Assembly: GCA_009746045.1 (NCBI GenBank)
Contig: RPFO01002158.1
Span: forward strand, 1 to 32,160
Source of the DNA: Mesostigma viride
Lineage: Eukaryota; Streptophyta; Mesostigmatophyceae; Mesostigmatales; Mesostigmataceae
Direction: 5' to 3'
Length of the DNA stretch: 32,160 nucleotides
The notes beneath the pieces are model-generated. The model was not told where the DNA came from. It worked only from the letters and a program-made list of their open reading frames with translations, and did no database searches. The translations under genes were made by a program, and so were the position numbers. Position 1 is the stretch's first letter. Every line of letters begins with the position of its first letter. Positions 1 to 7,922 of this stretch are shown here, piece after piece.

Positions 1-140
1 AAGGGCGTCCAATAGACTGGGGATTTTATTCTTAGTGATTTGGGCGAGGAGAAGGAGGTTGCTGGCGAATGCGAAAGAGCAGAGGGAAGCAGCGGAAGCC
101 GTGCGTGGAAAGCATGAGAACGGTGATGGAGGGGGCCCTG

Positions 141-536
141 GTCGCGTGTCGCGTTGCCACAATACTTCCGGCCCACCATGGCCGGCTCACTCAGCTTAAT
201 TTGGTAAAACCCAAATGAGCTGAGCTGATGTTGCCTGCCTTACTGCATGCCCTGTGGGGTGGGCGAGGACCTGTCCCATGATTCCCCCCCTCGCTAGGCG
301 ACCGGCCCATCACGAAGCAGCGATCGTACCAAGACAAGGGCAGCGGTGACCGCAGTCAAGCTGCGCGGGAGTAAAACTGCGCAGCGGTGCACACTGGACA
401 AAACCAATCCCCCTCCGGAATGCTGGTGACCACGGGCTGCAAGCACTGCATGTGCCAACCACAGTTACACTGATCACACAATAACATGGACTCCGCCTGA
501 TCGACCCGGTGACAAACCTGACACTGGGCGTCCTTG
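141..536 (-). pseudogene. Truncated duplicate of the retrotransposon pol 3' end
   Basis: This stretch matches about 1715-2109 in the same orientation: the region next to the 3' LTR, the end of pol and the PHD-finger coding part. Several one-base insertions and deletions separate the copies. For example, the duplicate has an extra A after CGCT near 297, one C fewer in the CGGCCC run, and a rearranged stretch around 365-375. It therefore cannot encode the PHD finger. Homology stops abruptly on the left near 141. On the right it stops at 536, inside the 6-base microhomology TCCTTG, where an inverted copy of the LTR edge begins. It could be a real template-switch product, the remains of an older nested insertion, or an error-rich contig end. 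Bases 1-140 to its left match nothing I recognise. Confidence 0.8.
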
Positions 537-609
537 TCCTCGGCTGAGAGCCCTCCTTTCTTTACTCGAAGAGACTAAAGAAAGGAGGGCTCTCAGCCGA
601 GGACAAGGA
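531..609. repeat. Perfect 34-bp fold-back at the 3' LTR edge
   Basis: Bases 531-564 are the exact reverse complement of 576-609, with an 11-base loop at 565-575. Together 531-576 is the exact reverse complement of 10014-10059, which spans the inner edge of the 5' LTR and the first bases of the leader. So a piece of LTR/leader junction has been joined to the element's far end in reverse. This is seen directly. Whether it is biological (strand switching in reverse transcription or repair) or a chimeric-read artefact is open. Confidence 0.9.
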
Positions 610-1712
610 ACTGTCCCTCGTGCCTGATAACCACCTTATTGCCTCCCCTGCTATAGAATAATGCTTTCAAACACACACTTTGCACAGTCTGATGATGAAG
701 CCGCACATGCGGAATTTATTGAGAAAGTTAATACAATTACAACACGTTGATAGTCTCAATATCGATGCACTCCATGCTCACGAGCCCGCAGTTAGGCAGC
801 GCTCCATGACATGCTACCGGCCTTGCTCCCAAGGAAAGGGAGAAACACGAAGGCCACTAACGAGAGACTCGAAGAGACTACACGCTGCGTGAGAGTCCTC
901 TTCGACTATGAACCAAACCATTCGTCATGCCACACGCATGACACACGCCACACTTGTCAGTCCAGCCAGGAATGCCAAAACTATCTTGCTGCCTGAACCA
1001 TGCGAATAGAAACCGCATTCCAGTTGCCGTCCTGGCTTTCTACCACACATGCCAACAAAAGCAGGAAGGCATCCCGACAAATCTAAATTGCTACCCTGTT
1101 GCCGATCTCATCTCCTAGAGGCTCCGGCATTTCTGTCCCTGGGAATGTCCGACATTGAGTCACGTCCAGCAAGGTCGAAGCATAATATCCTTCAGACAAT
1201 CTGCACGCTCACACCTTGCGTGTGAGTGGCCCAGCAAACATTGCGTCTAATCGTTCCTTTCTAGAAGAAATCCCTTTTTAGGGCTGCCAGCGATTTCGCA
1301 TTCATTCCAGCGATCTGGCTCCGCACCGCAAATTGTCCTTTTCCATTTTCTGTCCAGTCCTCATAACGTTGACCCGCTATTCTACACCACAAAGACACCT
1401 GGCCTGTCAATAGCCTCGGCGCTGTTGAAGTCCAGCAGTCCAGCTTCAGCTCCAGCTGTCCACTAACACGCGTATGATCCTCTCGACGCTGCACACTTGT
1501 GCTGCCGTCCGCTCAAGTCAGTGCTGCGCGCCCAGCTGTGCCTGGCCCGGCGCGCGTGCACGTACACTTTCGTCCGCTCTTATGCTGCAAGTGCTAGTGT
1601 CCCCCCCCGGTCACTAGCCTTTGTCGAAAATGCGTAGAAGACAAATTCCTTGCGCACGTCACCGGTCTTGTGCATAGTGGGCGCCCGGATGACATAGCGC
1701 GCGTCCGTGACA
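576..1712 (-). repeat. 3' long terminal repeat
   Basis: It matches 10026-11163 along its whole length. By eye the differences are three substitutions (714, 1440, 1647) and a one-base indel near 669. On the element strand it begins TGTCAC. Homology between the copies runs to 576, but a TG...CA LTR with TGTC/GACA inverted ends would stop at 612, leaving 36 bases of leader-like sequence beyond it. Short open frames inside it, on both strands, are identical in the two copies and show no protein features. Confidence 0.92.
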
Positions 1713-1883
1713 GCTGTCGCGTCTGCGTGCCACAATCTCCGGCGCCACCATGGCGGCTGGCCACTCAGCTTAATTTGGTAAAACCCAAATGAGCTGAGCT
1801 GATGTGCCTGCCTTAACTGCATGCCCTGTGGGGTGGGCGAGGACCTGTCCCATGATTCCCCCCCTCGCTGGCGACCGGCCCCA
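1713..1883 (-). other. pol 3' untranslated segment before the 3' LTR
   Basis: This is the interval between the pol stop codon (TGA at 1886-1884) and the 3' LTR. A polypurine tract is expected just before the LTR in this family. On the element strand I see no clear one touching the LTR. The nearest is the purine-rich GGGGGGGAATCATGGGA complementary to about 1850-1866, which is far from the LTR edge. It contains a short inverted repeat, CTCAGCT...AGCTGAG, around 1774-1800, which is also present in the truncated duplicate. Confidence 0.5.
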
Positions 1884-4800
1884 TCACGAAGACAGCGATC
1901 GTACCAAGACAAGGGCAGCGGTGACCGCAGTCAAGCTGCGGGAGGTAAACTGCGCAGCGGTGCACACTGGACAAAACCAATCCCCCTCCGGAATGCTGGT
2001 GACCACGGGCTGCAAGCACTGCATGTGCCAACCACAGTTACACTGATCACACAATAACATGGACTCCGCCTGATCGACCCGGTGACAAACCTGACACTGG
2101 GCGTCCTTGACTCGGCGAGATGTGTGCGGTTGGAGGTCGTGGACCAAATTGGGCAGTGAGCAGGGACTGAGATTGCTGAGGTTGTCTGTCGTACGGCTCC
2201 CGTCGGCGCCCTCCAAAATTGCCACTCCCGATGGTTTGATAGCCACAATGCGCAAAATGGTGGGCCCCGCCTCCACATCCAAAGTGTGCTTCAGCTGAGT
2301 GCGCAGGAAAACATACTGCCCTGGCCTAAACCGCAGCTGGCGAGCCATGTATGCGCCCCCCCGGCGCTGAGCGTAACGCAGGGAGTCCCTGTGCTGAGCA
2401 ATGAACAAGTTGTTCATCGCGATGGGCATGACCTTCTTAAAAGTCTCTGCCCTGGCCAGCACCTCAACCAAAAATTGCTGAGCGTTGTCGAAGGCCATGG
2501 GTTCGGGGTGCGCAACCTGTGCCTCCGTAGGCAAAAGAGGATTACGCCCGAACAGAAGGAAATACGGGGAGAAGGTAGCGAGAGACTCCTGGGGAGACAT
2601 GCGATAACCCATGGCAATCCATGCCAACTCGCGATCCCACCTGGCCGACTCCGGCACCTGCAGGCTCCACTTGCGCAGCGCCTGCTTGACGGTCTGCACC
2701 AATCTCTCAGCCAAACCATTGGCCTGAGGATGCTCCCGAGAAGTGCGACGGTGATCAATAAGACATCCATCCAGCAACTCCTGGAACTCACCCCTGAACT
2801 CACCACCCTGGTCCGTGACTACCTCCGCGGGAGCCCCAAACCTGGTGATGATGTCTGCAAAATGCTTCGCTGTGGTAGCGGCATGCTTGTCAGCAATGGG
2901 GATCAACTCAACCCATTTGCTAAAGCTCTCCACGCATACCATGACATAGAGGTTGCCGTCAGGGCTCTCCTGAAACGGCCCGCACAGATCGACGTGCCAG
3001 CGATAAAACAAGCCCTTGATGGGAAGCGACATCAGCTCCTTGGCACCATGATCTGCGCTAAAGTTAGCCTTGGTTCGAGCACACGGGACACAGCTGGCCA
3101 CTACCTGGGCCACTGTGTGTCGCATGTTATTCCACCAATAGCTGGTCCGTACGAGGCTGAGCGTGCGATTGCCACCCAAGTGACCATACCGCTCGTGGTA
3201 CGCCTGCACTATAGCAACGCGCTTGTCAGGCGGTGGGACGACCACCCTACGCTTGCCCAACAGCTTGTACAAAACCCCATCTTCCCAACCATAGGTTGCA
3301 GCCCTGTGCTGCACCCTGTTCAACTCCGTCGCCTTCTGAGCAGGAGTCCAATCGACTGGAGTAGGAGTCAAGACAGCACCCTGCACTTGCTCCAAAACTC
3401 GACCATCTAGCCAGATATCAGCGGTGTAGCAATCAGCAAGAGAGCTACGCGCTAAGAGAGCCTGCACAGCGATCAGCTGCTGCAGAGAAGGATCAATGTC
3501 AAAGGACAGAGACCTACCCTCTTCCATAGCGCACACAGCTTTGGATGGCGTGAATGGCGACGGCCGCACCGGGTCGTCGCTGATGCCGAAGTCCGCCACA
3601 GAGTACTCGACACTGCGCCACCACGCCTCCTCCTCATCGTCGGCCGCATACCCAGCAGCGTTCACAAAGACCACAGAACCCGACGAGCCCTCGGCACCCA
3701 TGGCCCGGGCTCCAGTGTGGTCAACAGTGGTAGGCATGGCGTATCGGGATAGCACATCGGCGTTGACATGGTCCTTGCCGGCCCGATGCACAATGGTCAT
3801 GTGGTACTCCTGGATAATCATGGCCCATCGGGCGAGCTTACCCGTCAGGTTGGTGTTGGTCATTAGCCACTGAAGCGGCTGGTGGTCTGTCACCAGAGTA
3901 AACACGCGCCCAACTAAATACGGGCGAAAGTGCTTGATGGCCCACACCACAGCCAGTGCCTCCCCCTCATAGGAAGAATACCGGCTCTCCGCTGGGTTGT
4001 TGCTGCGACTAGCATAAGCAATAACGTGCTCGCGCCCATCACCATCCTTTTGCGCCAAGACCGCACCCAGTCCTACCTTGGACCAGTCGGTATATAACAC
4101 AAACGGCAAAGCATAGTCAGGGGCGCGCAGAATCGGGGCCGACGTGAGCTCCTGCTTGATTGTCTCGATGGCGCGTTGCTGTGCGGGACCCCACGCCCAC
4201 ACGCACCCCTTCTTGAGTAACTCGGTCAAGGGCTTCACCTTGCTGCTGAAGTTCTCAATGTAACCTCGGTAATAGCCAGCCAAACCCAAATACGCCCGCA
4301 CCCCTGAGACATCCGTGGGTACGGCGGCCTGCACAATGGATTCGACCTTGGCGGCATCAGGCGTCCGGCCACCCGGCACAATCTGATGACCAAGGAATGA
4401 GAGGGTCCGCTGGGCGAACTTGCACTTCTCAGGGTGCAGCCGCATATTATGCTCCTCGAGAGCCAAGCGAACCTGCTCCAAGTGCGCCAGGTGCTCCTCA
4501 AATGTCGCGCTAAAGACGATTACATCATCAATGTAACAAGCGGCGAAAGGAAGACCTGCAAGCACTTTGTCCATAGCTCGTTGGAAAACAGCACTAGCGT
4601 TGCGGTGCCCAAAGGGCATGCGCACCCACTCATACAAATTGCCGCCCCCCCAGAATGCAAGCTTCCGCTGATCCTCCGGCGCAACTGCGATCTGATGAAA
4701 GCCGCTACGCAGGTCCAGCGAGGACACAAACTTCACATGAGGAGATATCTTATCCAGGACATCATCCACACGTGGCATGGGGTAACGGTCCACGGGTGTG

Positions 4801-7800
4801 TGTGCATTCAGCAACCGCAGATCGGTGGCCATGCGCATACCCGTCCATGCCCCGGTGATAGCGTCCTTCTTGGGCGCAACGACAACGGCAGCGGCATAGC
4901 TGGAGGAAGATTGCCTGATGATACCGGCATCCTCTAACTCCTTGCATTGCTCGGCTACAAAATCCAACTCGGCCTGACTCAGGCGATGCTGGCGTCGGAA
5001 CAAAGGGGTGTCAGTGTCCAATGGAACACGCATGGTCCCACCATTGAAACACCCCAGTTCATCACTTGTGAAAGCGAAGGCCCCCCTTGCAGTGCCTAGC
5101 CACTTTAGCATGGCTGAGCGCTGCGCATCAGAAAGGTGTTCGCCAATAGCCCAGGGGTGCGTATCCGCGGGATCACCCACAGCTACCGCATGTGCCTCAA
5201 GATGCGGCGCCCTAGCCGCATCGTCGTGGAACAAGGAAAAGGCTGCCACGCCTGGTGTGACACCCACCGCCGGAGCCTCGCGTGCCGCACGGTGTATTAC
5301 CCGATGCAGCGTGGGCTCGCCGGCCAGCACGGTGCTGGTCAGCAGGGCGGTCATGAGAATGATAGTCCACACCTGTCGCAGACGCCACCCCCATGCTGAT
5401 GAAGTCCCCGTCGCTGCAGGGCGCTTCAGTTTGGCTGCGCGCGCCTCAACCTGCTGAGGCGGATTGGCTGGGGACGCCCCCCCAGACTGGCGCACGGCAA
5501 CCGATGCAAGCAGCACATACCCGACCTGCAACACCGACATAGCCTGGCCTATCAAAGACCAGCGCTCACTCTCGAGCACGCCCGGCAGCGCCGAGGCCCC
5601 GACATGAAAACCCATGCTGGCCTCACGAAATTCTGCGGGTGGCTGCACCAACAGACCGGTGGTAGTGTCCCAAACGAGACCCTTACCCCGATCACGGTAT
5701 GCTGTCGACCCTTGGTAACTGACCAGGGTCGGCAGTGCACACATGGGGCTCCCGACCCGGTTGACGCGTGCATACGGTGGGCGATCCTCGCTATCCACCT
5801 TCTGCGTGACTAGGTGGGAAGGCAATGCTACCTCCGCAGACACACTCGGATGCTGCCTTGCTACGGCCCCCAAGACCGCCTGCACATCGGTCGCACACGC
5901 CACGTTGGTCCAATAGGCACGCAAACGATGCGTGAGCCCACCCAGCCCTGCGTTGTCACACACGATGGGCTCCCCCAGGAGTGCCACGATTGTAGCCCAG
6001 TCCTCCCGCACCGCCTGATGTGGGCTGTCACCCGCCACAACGTTCTCAAACAGATACGCAGGCGGATGGGGCTGACGCGACTGCAACAGTCCCACCACAC
6101 GCAACAGTTCCCAGAACAGCGCGCTACGCGGATCGGCTAGCCCCCGCCCTTGCCCTGCCTGGCTCAGGCCCTGGCACTCCCAACCCGCAATTACCAAGTC
6201 GATGGCATGATGCCTGCGCAACAACTGCTGCACCTGCACCTCACCGATGGCTCGGATATCTTGAGGACATTCCCCAAACGGGTCACGCCATGCTGATGGC
6301 GGAAACTGCGCGGGATACTCTCGCGACAACACGCCACAGTGACTGAAGTACACCTGACGCGCCTTGTGCGATGGCTCTACCGCGATGAGTTTACGGCACA
6401 CGCCGCCTGCGGCCAAAAAGCCTGCAATGCCCCCTCCGATCCCCGCAAACAGTTCCAACACTACCGCACCCTTGGCAAAATCAGGGGCCTGCGGTAAGAT
6501 TGCAGCAGAAAAATTACCTTGGGCCTCCGAGACACCCGGTTGCAGCAAAGTGAGGCCATGGCTGGCCATCTGAGGAATGGTGATGACGGCTTCAGTTACC
6601 CGCTTGCGCATAGCCAGCTGCCGCGTGGACGTCACAGCATCCAGCGACCACTGCGTGCGCATCTTGGCAATGCTCGCCGTTGGCTGGGGCAGCACCGTCC
6701 GATGCTTGTCCCACGCCGATGAGCCCGCCGCCCGTACCTCCACCATGCTGACCTCCACCACGCCCGCAGCCGCGGAAGGGTTGAGGCGTGCAGCCCCGGC
6801 TGAAGAACTGAAGCATGAGACCGGCACGCTGGCCCGCTTCAGGCCAGCCCCATCCCAATCAGGGATGTAAGATGCCTCCTCCGCCCTATAGTCCACCTGA
6901 ACCATGGCGCGAGCAAGGACATCCACCCCGAGTAGTGCGGAATATCCACACTTGTTGACCACCAGCGCATACGCGGACACGGTGGTCATGCTAGAGGCGC
7001 GCAACGGATTGAAAATCACGTTGACTTTAACCGCCGTCATAGCGTACGGCTTACTAGCCGGACCCTGCCAACCTGACACAGACACGGGGCTTTCCACTAA
7101 GCCACCGTTCTCGTAGGTCAGGTTCAGCATGGTGGCCAAGTCCGTGCTGATGACTAGCGGCTGAGCACCGCTATCAAGCTTGACTGCGCCAACCAACGGA
7201 CATGTCACCATGTCGCTCCATACATCTCCACAGGCTCCAACTGCTTGGAACGCCATGGACGGCTCACCATTGGGGTATGGAACCACCGTGGGAACCTGGG
7301 GGACTGCACTAGTGCGCTGCTGGCTACTTGTGCTGACCACTCCCGCTTGCACCACGGGCACTGCGGCTTCTACCGGCTGGCGCCCGTAGGTGACGGACTC
7401 AGAATTGCGCAAGGTGCGCACATCATGCCCATCTGCGAACAACTGGATCTCGGACACAACCGACCCCAGCCACTCAACCCCCTTCTGCCCGAAGGTGTCG
7501 ACCACCTGCCGTGCTGAAAACATGGGTACGTCCACAATGAACGGCATTGGGTACACAGGCGCCAATCGCCTACGCTGCTCCAGCCCAGCAGGGTTCGCAT
7601 GCTCAAAAGCAGATTGCACCCCAGCCAGCGGCATGGAAAAGGACGCGGGCAACTGCCCGGCAGGCAACATGGGTGCCTGCTGAAAAGAAAGCGGGCTGCG
7701 TGCCTGCTTGCCTTTGGTAGCCTCCGCAGCGTTGATCTCGACGTCACCCGGCATGGGCGCCCAGAATGGGTCCTCCCGGTACACCGTCTCGAATTGGTTG

Positions 7801-7922
7801 GGGGGCGCCGTCGCCTCCTCACCATGCTTGATGGCAGCCACCTGGGCTTCCATCGAGTCGGTCTTGCCCGCCATCTCGGCGAAGTGGACCGTCTTGATGC
7901 CCGCGGCTGGACACTTGTTCAT
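1884..7922 (-). CDS. pol: Retrotransposon Pol: protease-C5 methyltransferase-RT-RNase H-integrase-PHD
   Basis: The 2012-residue reading frame has no internal stops. An aspartic protease has LDSGA at D250 and ALLGVDVL near 330. The methyltransferase spans ~487-807. A hydrophobic segment lies at ~849-866. The reverse transcriptase (~954-1184) has catalytic YIDD from Y1130. RNase H (~1265-1395) shows YTDWS, a conserved Glu and TDHQPL. The integrase has an HHCC zinc site, then D1645, D1704 and E1739 (D,D35E). A C4HC3 PHD finger occupies ~1943-1987. The protein makes and integrates the cDNA copy of the element. The length exceeds usual gypsy Pol (roughly 1000-1500 aa) because of the extra domains. 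The Met at 7922 is probably not the true start: the same frame is open upstream and holds the gag zinc knuckle, so Pol is likely made as a Gag-Pol fusion. The stop is TGA. Confidence 0.95.
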   Translation of the reverse strand: MNKCPAAGIKTVHFAEMAGKTDSMEAQVAAIKHGEEATAPPNQFETVYREDPFWAPMPGDVEINAAEATKGKQARSPLSFQQAPMLPAGQLPASFSMPLAGVQSAFEHANPAGLEQRRRLAPVYPMPFIVDVPMFSARQVVDTFGQKGVEWLGSVVSEIQLFADGHDVRTLRNSESVTYGRQPVEAAVPVVQAGVVSTSSQQRTSAVPQVPTVVPYPNGEPSMAFQAVGACGDVWSDMVTCPLVGAVKLDSGAQPLVISTDLATMLNLTYENGGLVESPVSVSGWQGPASKPYAMTAVKVNVIFNPLRASSMTTVSAYALVVNKCGYSALLGVDVLARAMVQVDYRAEEASYIPDWDGAGLKRASVPVSCFSSSAGAARLNPSAAAGVVEVSMVEVRAAGSSAWDKHRTVLPQPTASIAKMRTQWSLDAVTSTRQLAMRKRVTEAVITIPQMASHGLTLLQPGVSEAQGNFSAAILPQAPDFAKGAVVLELFAGIGGGIAGFLAAGGVCRKLIAVEPSHKARQVYFSHCGVLSREYPAQFPPSAWRDPFGECPQDIRAIGEVQVQQLLRRHHAIDLVIAGWECQGLSQAGQGRGLADPRSALFWELLRVVGLLQSRQPHPPAYLFENVVAGDSPHQAVREDWATIVALLGEPIVCDNAGLGGLTHRLRAYWTNVACATDVQAVLGAVARQHPSVSAEVALPSHLVTQKVDSEDRPPYARVNRVGSPMCALPTLVSYQGSTAYRDRGKGLVWDTTTGLLVQPPAEFREASMGFHVGASALPGVLESERWSLIGQAMSVLQVGYVLLASVAVRQSGGASPANPPQQVEARAAKLKRPAATGTSSAWGWRLRQVWTIILMTALLTSTVLAGEPTLHRVIHRAAREAPAVGVTPGVAAFSLFHDDAARAPHLEAHAVAVGDPADTHPWAIGEHLSDAQRSAMLKWLGTARGAFAFTSDELGCFNGGTMRVPLDTDTPLFRRQHRLSQAELDFVAEQCKELEDAGIIRQSSSSYAAAVVVAPKKDAITGAWTGMRMATDLRLLNAHTPVDRYPMPRVDDVLDKISPHVKFVSSLDLRSGFHQIAVAPEDQRKLAFWGGGNLYEWVRMPFGHRNASAVFQRAMDKVLAGLPFAACYIDDVIVFSATFEEHLAHLEQVRLALEEHNMRLHPEKCKFAQRTLSFLGHQIVPGGRTPDAAKVESIVQAAVPTDVSGVRAYLGLAGYYRGYIENFSSKVKPLTELLKKGCVWAWGPAQQRAIETIKQELTSAPILRAPDYALPFVLYTDWSKVGLGAVLAQKDGDGREHVIAYASRSNNPAESRYSSYEGEALAVVWAIKHFRPYLVGRVFTLVTDHQPLQWLMTNTNLTGKLARWAMIIQEYHMTIVHRAGKDHVNADVLSRYAMPTTVDHTGARAMGAEGSSGSVVFVNAAGYAADDEEEAWWRSVEYSVADFGISDDPVRPSPFTPSKAVCAMEEGRSLSFDIDPSLQQLIAVQALLARSSLADCYTADIWLDGRVLEQVQGAVLTPTPVDWTPAQKATELNRVQHRAATYGWEDGVLYKLLGKRRVVVPPPDKRVAIVQAYHERYGHLGGNRTLSLVRTSYWWNNMRHTVAQVVASCVPCARTKANFSADHGAKELMSLPIKGLFYRWHVDLCGPFQESPDGNLYVMVCVESFSKWVELIPIADKHAATTAKHFADIITRFGAPAEVVTDQGGEFRGEFQELLDGCLIDHRRTSREHPQANGLAERLVQTVKQALRKWSLQVPESARWDRELAWIAMGYRMSPQESLATFSPYFLLFGRNPLLPTEAQVAHPEPMAFDNAQQFLVEVLARAETFKKVMPIAMNNLFIAQHRDSLRYAQRRGGAYMARQLRFRPGQYVFLRTQLKHTLDVEAGPTILRIVAIKPSGVAILEGADGSRTTDNLSNLSPCSLPNLVHDLQPHTSRRVKDAQCQVCHRVDQAESMLLCDQCNCGWHMQCLQPVVTSIPEGDWFCPVCTAAQFTSRSLTAVTAALVLVRSLSS
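1962..2096 (-). other. PHD zinc finger at the C-terminus of Pol
   Basis: Pol residues ~1943-1987 give the spacing CX2C, CDQC, HMQC and CPVC, with a Trp (GDWFC) two residues before the seventh zinc ligand. That is the C4HC3 pattern of a PHD finger. PHD fingers commonly bind the histone H3 tail, often according to its lysine-4 methylation. Its position after the integrase is where chromoviruses carry a chromodomain, so a role in choosing insertion sites is a reasonable inference. Only about 25 residues follow it. Confidence 0.88.
5320..5376 (-). other. Hydrophobic segment between methyltransferase and RT
   Basis: Pol residues ~849-866 read VWTIILMTALLTSTVLAG. They are preceded by basic residues (KLKRPA, WRLRQ) and resemble a single membrane-spanning or signal-anchor helix. 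Such a segment is not expected inside a retroelement Pol. It could be a linker left from the methyltransferase fusion, a buried helix, or a processing site. Confidence 0.5.
5500..6465 (-). other. Cytosine-5 DNA methyltransferase domain within Pol
   Basis: The ~320-residue domain has the ordered motifs of C5-methyltransferases. Motif I is ELFAGIGGG near 489, which binds S-adenosylmethionine. Motif IV is GWECQGLSQAG with the catalytic Cys at 583. Motif VI is FENVVAG with ENV at 626-628. Motif VIII is HRLRAYWTN. A variable target-recognition stretch follows, then a motif IX/X-like end, PPAEFREASMGF and LIGQAMSVLQVGYVL. All key acceptor, cofactor and base-flipping positions seem present. The odd point is Glu at 582, where almost all family members have Pro (PCQ). 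The WTN motif recalls bacteriophage-type and Dnmt3-like enzymes more than Dnmt1. Activity is plausible but unproven. Confidence 0.93.

Noticed and set aside
680-996. Small genes inside the LTRs (also at 10131-10447 and 1261-1494 / 10712-10945)
   Set aside because: Present only because the LTR is duplicated. They are short, overlap on both strands and have no recognisable domain.
2286-3410. 374-residue plus-strand frame opposite the integrase
   Set aside because: It is antisense shadow of the well-supported integrase coding sequence, with no domain of its own.
5320-5376. An envelope-derived remnant
   Set aside because: A single hydrophobic segment in the middle of Pol, without a signal peptide or other envelope features, is not enough.
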